Part shown: one piece after another, positions 43,429-49,158 of the stretch
Numbering within the stretch: position 1 is the first letter of the stretch
Layout of the letters: each line of letters begins with the position of its first letter
Assembly: GCA_004352715.1 (NCBI GenBank)
Contig: SCFE01000036.1
Location: forward strand, 1,185,974-1,235,131
Direction: 5' to 3'
From: Hofstenia miamia
Lineage: Eukaryota; Xenacoelomorpha; Acoela
DNA: 49,158 nucleotides
Position numbers and translations under genes: made by a program
The notes under the pieces: generated by a model
Database searches by the model: none
Seen by the model: only the letters and a program-made list of their open reading frames with translations
What the model was told of the DNA's origin: nothing

Positions 43429-43513
43429 GCATTGTCATACCGAACCGACACCGCCGTATTTTGAGTGAAGCGGACCGAACCGACTCCCGAAATTTCCATG
43501 CCACCTGGCCCTA
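41799..43513. mobile_element. Non-autonomous hAT element with ACCGA-type tips
   Basis: The left tip is TAGGGCCCGGCGGTATACCG and the right tip, reversed, TAGGGCCAGGTGGCATGGAA. The 8-bp target duplication is TTAAGTAA (41791-41798) against TTAATTAA (43514-43521). Subterminal sequence iterates ACCGA/ACCGAT at the left (ACCGATACCGAAACCGATAT) and ACCGAACCGACACCG at the right. The 1,715-bp interior holds a tandem duplication of about 350 bp and two TA microsatellites. There is no recognisable transposase; the - strand frame 41955-42242 has no known motif. It is inserted in the broken hAT transposase region. Confidence 0.8.
42703..43430. repeat. Tandem duplication (about 370-bp period) inside the hAT element
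   Basis: Unit 1 (about 42703-43045) and unit 2 (about 43075-43430) share ATAAG(C/T)GCATCTGCCATGC, GTTATCCATTCATTTAACA, AAATCAGCATTTGGG, AGTGAGAAGTTTACA and TGTTTTAGG(A/C)AGCAA. Each unit ends in a TA microsatellite (43013-43045 and 43393-43428). The units have diverged by many substitutions, so the duplication is old. Confidence 0.85.
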
Positions 43514-43521
43514 TTAATTAA

Positions 43522-44329
43522 TGTACATAGTACTGATTTATTCAAACCAACAAAATATTTACTGTTAAATAAAAGCAGTAATTTCTTGCCTATGAACGCT
43601 CATTGCACGCTTTAGCATTAAAGAACATTCTGAAACATTAAGGAGGTTTATTGCAATCAATCTAATCTAATTACATTTAATTCGCGCGCATCTATTGGCC
43701 GTTGTTAATTGAAGTAGATATGGCAACGACGGCTATCGGCGCATGGAATTATTATTCTCTTTATCTGTTTGACCTTGGTCGTACACTGTCGTATTTAAAT
43801 ATAACCAAATTAATTGGTTTTACTTAGTTTTTCTTTTGCCACATACTGCGATAAAGTAAAGTAAACCAAAGAATTGAAAAAATTTATTTATTAAAATTAG
43901 AGTCAAAACAAATTTATTGCTAATGTGTATATAAAGTCTACAAATTAACACACGACAAAAAATTCTAAGAAAAATACGTGTACATGTGCATTATTAATTA
44001 TAAGGCAGTTTTAAATATAATTTGACCATGCATTGAGTTTATTATCTCTGCCCAATAATTTTTGTTCATTCAATAAAATTTGTTTAATGTTTTTCTTTAA
44101 GTGTTATTAATTTTTCTCACCTTTTATATCGATACTGAATTCATTGCATAAGATTGAACATCTGAAGGAAAATGCATCTTGACGATTATTGACACCAAAA
44201 AGTGTTTTATACCTTTTATTGATTGTAATGCAATTATTGGGAAAACTTAATGAACTTAATTCATGAATAAATTTATGAATTATGCATAGAGATTGATACT
44301 GAATAAAGCGCTCAGAAGGAGAAATTTTG
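43522..44329. other. No gene seen
   Basis: AT-rich sequence with a short GC-richer patch at 43680-43735 (TTCGCGCGCATCTATTGGCC). No coding character; it separates the two parts of the hAT transposase. Confidence 0.45.
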
Positions 44330-44715
44330 AATTTAATCGGAGCTGCTCTGTCATTTTCGTCTGGTATTGGTATTAACGCAGAAGCTGAATTTATCAGTAT
44401 TCATCGACCAAGGAAACTATTGCGTCGCCTAGATGAAAGACCTCAAACTTCTTTTCATGGTCGCAAAGCGGAATTTCTAAATTGGACATAGTTAAACTTT
44501 TTGATAGAAAAGAATTCTTTGGTGTTCTCGACTGCCTAGTGACTGCAATGGAAACGGAATATAATAATTCGTTTCAGAAGACATTACCTTTGAAAGTACT
44601 TGCTCCATCTTTTAAGCGTGATGGACCAGATGAGTCGGACATGCAAAATTTAATTGATATGTATCCTCCCTCAATCAATAAATCTGAAAGTTTTTTTCTG
44701 CCTCTGCGCTGCTAG
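44330..44715 (+). pseudogene. hAT transposase, downstream fragment, broken
   Basis: One frame gives IHRPRKLLRRLDERPQTS near 44400-44455, matching the RxxPRRLDE block before the C-terminal part of ZMYM1-like hAT transposases. A shift then leads into 44482-44715: RKEFFGVLDCLVTAMETEYN, then LKVLAPSF, then DESDMQNLIDMYPPS. The Y/F-xV-lD-l-xEl-xRF and E-Dl-L--mYP blocks fit that family. Further coding-like text to about 44925 (HLLQRCMAYFNTGLAAEN) has stops. It is on the same strand and in the correct order after 40585-41585, so probably the same relic, but this is not proven. Confidence 0.7.
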
Positions 44716-45023
44716 CAGAATAAGAGGTTTTCACCAATCTAACGTTAAAAATGCAATTTTGAACAGTACATGATGCCCTGCTTGCTGTTAGTCAAATGAA
44801 GGAAATTTTGCCACATTTATATAAGGCAGATGCGCATTTATTGCAACGGTGCATGGCGTACTTTAACACAGGCCTTGCAGCCGAGAATATTACAAAATTA
44901 CCGAGGGCTGGCTGTAATAAATATTAAATTAACAAAATTCGTATTGAAACATACAATATTCACATAAAACATTTGAAAAACGATTAATTTGAAAATTTTA
45001 ATTTCTTTCTAGAGGAACTAATA

Positions 45024-45895
45024 TCATTGTTTAAAGACTTTACAATAATTATTGAGTAAAATGTTAGACAAAGTATTAAAGGCAACACTGTAGTCAAAAT
45101 CAAATGTTACACAAATTTTCACAAATAACCTTGTTAATCTTTTCCTGCATTGATATAATGGCGTAAATTTTCCGAAAGTGAGATAGGCAAATATTGTAAA
45201 AGTAAAAAGTTTATCCGATGGAATTTTTAAACTTCCATGACTTAAAAATTCTACATAGTCTTTATAATTCTCTGCTGAATATACTTTTTCCTCTGCATTT
45301 GTAACATCAGAATCAAGTTTAAACTTATGACACAAGAGTCCGGCAATGTATAACAAGCAAGATAACACCGCAGCATCATTCAAACACACATTTGGGAGAG
45401 TCAATGAAAAGTAGTTCTTCTTCACTTATCGATTCCTGAAATGATTTGCAGAAATGACTTTGAGATGGCTGTGGCAAGCAATTGAGAGAAGCTAACAAGC
45501 GAGTTCTATCAATAGCATGAATTTCCTGAACTTGCAACACAGAAATATAATAGTTTCCACCGCATGATTGACGCAAATGTCCAAAATGGCTTTCCAAGTC
45601 ATCATTAAGAAAGTTAGCAGTAAGCACATATTTATGCTGGTAGGCCTTGCAACATTCATCAGATAGAAGGTATTTAGAAGCATCGGCAATGGCATGAGAA
45701 GACATTAGCCATGCATAACTAGTATCTTTAGTCAAGGTCCGAATACGCCTGTGTGAAGTTGGTGGTTGGGCCATAAAGGCAGCAAGATTGTCAATTGCTT
45801 TCAAAAAAGAAAGTAATAGTCGCAAACTTGGTAAAAATAATTTTCTACGTAAAGCAGAGTATGCCTTTGTTGATAAGGAATAAAATTAAAAGGAT
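45024..45895 (-). pseudogene. P-element/THAP9-like transposase relic
   Basis: On the - strand, reading from 45895: FYSLSTKAYSALRRKLFLP (the FYSPxAYxxLR block of P-like transposases), then FLNDDLESHFGHLRQSCGGN (about 45565-45625). The latter matches the (Q/N)DxLExxFGxxRxxGGxN motif of the C-terminal RNase H-like part, followed by VLQVQEIHAI. After a stop near 45376 another frame (45024-45425) continues with LSCLLYIAGLLCHKFK (the YIAGYxxxK block), SHGSLKIPSDKL and RKRLTRLFVKICVTFDFDYS. The first block runs into the C-terminal region almost at once, so most of the catalytic domain is deleted. The THAP zinc finger was not seen. Identification is from motif order only. Confidence 0.65.
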
Positions 45896-46137
45896 GTCGA
45901 AATATCAGTTGCAGAATATATCTTCGAATTACGATCAATATTACACAGTGATATTTGATTGTTGATGTATATAAATTATATTATTATAAACTATAAATTG
46001 ATTTAGAAAATTAATTATGAATTCAAGTTCAGACCAATAACTTATTGAGTTGGACTTATTCAAAAGAACTGAAAATGATATCTTCATAATACCATAAAAT
46101 GCATTGAACAATATAGACTTTTCAGTAATGATAAAAT

Positions 46138-46431
46138 TTATATGTATTTAGGAATAGGCCCTTCTCTTTCCCAATGCATGCATATGAACTCCTTCGCATT
46201 TGAATGATTAATATAATCGTGTTGGGTGTACTTCGACTTCATTTCATTAGCAAAATCACTGATATCGATGCGATCGTTATTTAAAAACACTGAAAATTCA
46301 TCATCTAAAATATTTCTGATAGAAGGTCTTGATTTTGATGTTGACCTCGGTTTTGACAATTTGGGAATCACAGATTTTGGTGCCATGAGTGAATAACGAT
46401 GGTGGTTCGATGGGTACCTAAAAAGTTGCAA
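46138..46431 (-). CDS. Unidentified open frame, possible exon
   Basis: The frame of 97 codons on the - strand starts with an ATG next to TTTTTAGG (a possible acceptor) and reads MAPKSVIPKLSKPRSTSKSR (from an internal ATG), then RNILDDEFSVFLNNDRIDIS and FICMHWEREGPIPKYI. The first part is basic and the second acidic, with a composition better than chance for this AT-rich region. It lies 240 bp upstream of the P-like relic on the same strand and might be part of it, or a separate gene fragment. I recognise no family. Confidence 0.35.
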   Translation of the reverse strand: MQLFRYPSNHHRYSLMAPKSVIPKLSKPRSTSKSRPSIRNILDDEFSVFLNNDRIDISDFANEMKSKYTQHDYINHSNAKEFICMHWEREGPIPKYI

Positions 46432-47168
46432 ATTTTTGATGATCTTTAGGGTTTAATTAGAACTAAACTTTCAATTAGAGTACATAATTATATTAAAAGA
46501 ACAATTTGGAGTATTAGTATATCACATTTAGAAGTATTGTTCTTAGAAAGCTAAAACTTTTTTTGATGTAAATAATTAGCAATTTCATAACGGCCCCAAC
46601 CATAAAATAAATATATTTTTGTGACTACTAACAACGCTAAGAATAAGACTTTCGATATTTAAGTGTTAGAATGTATTTACATCAAATGAAATACATGCAA
46701 TCAACATTTTCTTTGAACAACTATTAGTTATAAATTTCGAAAATTATACTTGATAGTATTTGAGTGAATTTTTGCTAGATCTTTTTTAAATTATGTAAAA
46801 GTTCATTACCTGATATCCGCCTTGCACACATTTCTTTTTACAATCTGGAGGCCAATGCTGAGCACATATACCCATCCATTTGGAAATGTTATTAACCCTT
46901 TAATACCCAAAATATTATTTTTCTTTAAAAATTAATTTATTTGCTTGGTTTTGCAAAAAAATGAATAAGAAACATCATATTTTATGAAGTTTGTAGCTTT
47001 TATCTATTTTATGACTAGTTTTATAAATGTTCCCATAGTGGGAACATGGGTGTGAATGGGGGCATATATAATACTGTCTTTATATTCCTTGAAATAAAAT
47101 GAATTGTTGAAAATCCATCTTTTTGAAAAATTTATAATGCATTTATCATATTTTCAAACAAGATCAAT

Positions 47169-47174
<6 letters not shown>

Positions 47175-47212
<38 letters not shown>
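47175..47212. repeat. (AT)n microsatellite
   Basis: About 38 bp of AT dinucleotides within the piggyBac element, between its left subterminal palindrome and the transposase stop. Confidence 0.95.
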
Positions 47213-47214
<2 letters not shown>

Positions 47215-47307
47215 TCAACCACACAAAAGTGCGATAAAAAGACAGTCGTTTTTTACAAAAACTTTTATTCATGTAAAATATTTTATAGTGTATTACAAAA
47301 GTAGACA

Positions 47308-48028
47308 TTAGTATCCATGAAAGACTTCGAAGCAGTCATCATGTAAATTCAATAGACATTTACACACATTCTTCTGGAATTAGTTTTGCAAATTTTGCAT
47401 CGTCCCTGTTTTTCTGCTCGAACCTGATAATGCTTTACTTGGTCGTATCGAACATCGTCACGAACATTCTTGACTGATATCCAACTCCTTTGTTTACTTA
47501 CACTATCTGACTATACTTCAAAACGATTGCATTCACAATTTCTCTTCTGAATGACAATGGGGAATAATTTGGGTCTTCTTTTGTACGGTTGATTCGATCA
47601 AGAATCCAAGCATTCTGGACAGATACATCAAGCACCCATGCGAAAAGAGCCCAGCACCACATTTTAATCCTAATCCCTATGCGATACTTGGCGACATTTT
47701 AATCCATTCGGTCAACAAAACCCATACCCTAATTGTAACAATAGAACTGATTTGATTGAGTAACTTGGATGTACTTTTGATCAATCTTATTCCAGCGGCT
47801 AAATAGTTTGGTAGGTTGAGATTGAAGGGAATTAGAAGCAATGTATACAGCACGGTTGTCATTCCAACCAAGGATATTAATGCCACAGATATCTTGATTG
47901 GTTGTTTTATATTGCTTCCTCAGATTCAAGACCATCATTAGGTGGCTGGATTGAAATACTGCTTGGGAAAAGAATCCTTCATCTTCTAGAAGCTGCAAAG
48001 CCTCATGAACATTGTATCTTCGATTCAT
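47308..48028 (-). pseudogene. piggyBac transposase, C-terminal part, broken
   Basis: The - strand frame from 48028 reads ALQLLEDEGFFSQAVFQSSH, then INILGWNDNRAVYIASN and IQVTQSNQFYCYN before a stop near 47730. The same or neighbouring frame then gives GMGFVDRMD, KYRIGIR and WALFAWVLDVSVQNAWIL (GxDxxD-kYr-W---l---D-aviNA-i-, the C-terminal core of the family, whose VDRMD carries a catalytic aspartate). After another shift there is a cysteine-rich finger with GRCKICKTNSRRMC, CKCLLNLHDDCFEVFHGY and TAA at 47308-47310. This finger normally binds the subterminal palindromes. The N-terminal half and the first catalytic aspartate are missing. Several stops and shifts make it inactive. Confidence 0.88.
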
Positions 48029-48774
48029 ATGCAGTTGAAATACAATTTTTGTGCTAAAAACAATATATATATAACAGGTTTCGTTTATATCTGATAAATG
48101 TATATATCTACTACTGATAACACAAATCGTATTTCTTTCTCACAAATAATAAAAACAAGACAAGTGCGAACTTTAATTTACAACAAAACAGTTGTCTAGA
48201 ATGCATAAAAAAGTCCTCCTATTGCAAACTTGTTTGTCAATGCTATGATGTATTTGACGACGATATTCCCTCTGTGGGAACATTTTTTATATGATCGCCA
48301 TTATGAGAGAGGGAATAGTAAGCGATTTCGTGCTTGAAATTTCAATGCTATCTAGATTGGGCTTTGAAAATATAAATAAAGCAAACTTTCGTCACCTTGT
48401 TAAATAGGGCCTTTTGAACTAAATGTTTTTTAATTTTGGGCATTTTCAATAATTCTGCAAATAAATCTTGTTTAATGTTGACGAAATTAGTATAAGAAGT
48501 ATATATTTTCTCTTTTACGAAAATTTGAATATATAAGAATATAAATATGCATTACTAAACTCCATTTATTTCAGAATGACGCATTTAGGGCCCAATTACA
48601 AAATGTTCCCGTTGCGGGAACATGGTCGTTAATGGGTTAATGCGATTAGGTAGAGCAGAAAGCCACAAAGTTCGTTGTTCTTAATTTTTAGGAAACCTAT
48701 AAATGGGTATCCTCACAGAAGACTTCTTAACTGTCATAATTTGTTTGACAATAACCAACCGAACATTTCTTAAG

Positions 48775-48940
48775 GTGCGTTCAGACGAGAACCTTTTGGT
48801 GCGCATCTTTTGATGAAAGTGCGTTCAGACGAGCATCTTTTTGATGTATGCTTTTTTGATGCATCTATCAAAATTTGGGAGCGTTCAGACGAGCGTCTTT
48901 TTGATCTATGCTAATTTGAACGATGTGCGTTCAGACGAGC
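48775..48940. repeat. Iterated GTGCGTTCAGACGAGC motifs
   Basis: Four copies of (G/A)(T/A)GCGTTCAGACGAG begin at 48775, 48819, 48879 and 48925 (spacings 44, 60, 46 bp). The second and third continue into CATCTTTTTGATG-like text and the others into diverged forms of it. The first is preceded by TTAAG. Iteration of a GC-rich box at one edge is typical of the subterminal region of a DNA transposon whose other end would lie beyond the window. The superfamily is not identified. Confidence 0.75.
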
Positions 48941-49158
48941 ATTATTTTGATGCACGGCCACTTGTTTATTCAGCAATTAAGTTTAATAGCAATTGTGTTT
49001 TTCTATCACTGGGAAGATTATAATCAACACCTCAATTACTGATTCAAAACATTATAATCAAAAACAAATTGATTGGATGTTTAATTCTATAGATATTGTT
49101 ATACAATATTGCCTAGAATAAGTAGTTAATTACTGATTGTTCAAAAAAACGAAATTAC
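48941..49158. other. Window end, nothing identified
   Basis: AT-rich sequence after the iterated motifs, possibly the interior of that element. No gene seen. Confidence 0.4.

Larger units (their letters stand above)
46896..48636 (-). mobile_element. Degenerate piggyBac element
   Basis: TTAA target sites at 46892-46895 and 48637-48640 flank ends CCCTTTAATACCC (left) and, reversed, CCCATTAACGACC (right). Both ends carry a subterminal palindrome of the form TGTTCCC-N4/5-GGGAACA (47032-47049 and 48603-48622), with a half copy GTGGGAACATTTT near 48277. A broken piggyBac transposase lies inside on the - strand. At 1.74 kb the element is shorter than a full piggyBac, in keeping with loss of the 5' part of the gene. 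Confidence 0.85.

Noticed and set aside
1-49158. Prokaryotic, phage or toxin system
   Set aside because: Introns, metazoan genes and retroelements fill the window; there is no operon structure and no such genes.

Overview
The window is nuclear DNA of an animal, most likely an invertebrate. It is very AT-rich, its genes are split by multi-kilobase introns with GT/AG junctions, and it carries a crowded mix of metazoan transposon types: Penelope-like, LINE, Tc1, hAT, piggyBac and a P-element-like relic. I cannot name the phylum. Four gaps of exactly 1,000 N (20384-21383, 23288-24287, 26428-27427, 36287-37286) are scaffold spacers of unknown true length, and three single N (169, 19232, 28465) also mark weak points of the assembly.

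Real host genes. (1) The 3' end of a tyrosyl-DNA phosphodiesterase 1 gene (TDP1, + strand): three exons at 3834-4036, 11487-11775 and 15154-15372, joined in frame across introns of 7.4 and 3.4 kb. Its 5' exons, including the first catalytic HxK motif, are not visible here. (2) An unidentified + strand gene around 21645-23287, running into a gap. Its exons were recognised from an in-frame phase-2 splice. (3) A two-exon + strand gene of 323 codons (32290-33096 and 34395-34559), unrecognised. (4) An intronless seven-helix receptor resembling GPR157 on the - strand (37865-38896).

Mobile elements, left to right: Penelope-like relic (2299-3640); tRNA-like SINE scrap (6780-6890); TTAA-flanked element (7831-8649); Tc1 element with two stop codons (8697-9989); hAT element (14550-14897); LINE relic (16380-17699); three copies of a promoter-like repeat X (17838-19230, 24556-26427, and inverted 27428-29103) with a gap at the centre of the inverted pair; three hAT elements, one nested in another (29806-30905, 30222-30661, 35114-35803); a GAGCC-tipped hAT element (35976-37325); LINE 3' relic on - (39262-40340); broken ZMYM1-like hAT transposase (40585-44715) invaded by a smaller hAT element (41799-43513); P-element-like relic on - (45024-45895); degenerate piggyBac element (46896-48636); and the start of an element with iterated GTTCAGACGAGC motifs at the right edge (48775 on).

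The genes do not form one pathway: TDP1 repairs DNA, the receptor signals at the membrane, and the other two genes have no assigned role. The most distinctive pattern is the set of six small hAT elements. They have YA-type tips, 8-bp target duplications and short iterated subterminal motifs that differ between elements (GAGCC, GAGTC, GTTTAAAC, ACCGA-type). I found no CRISPR, operon or defence system. Terminal repeats, target duplications, splice phases and motifs were read by eye; no database search was run.
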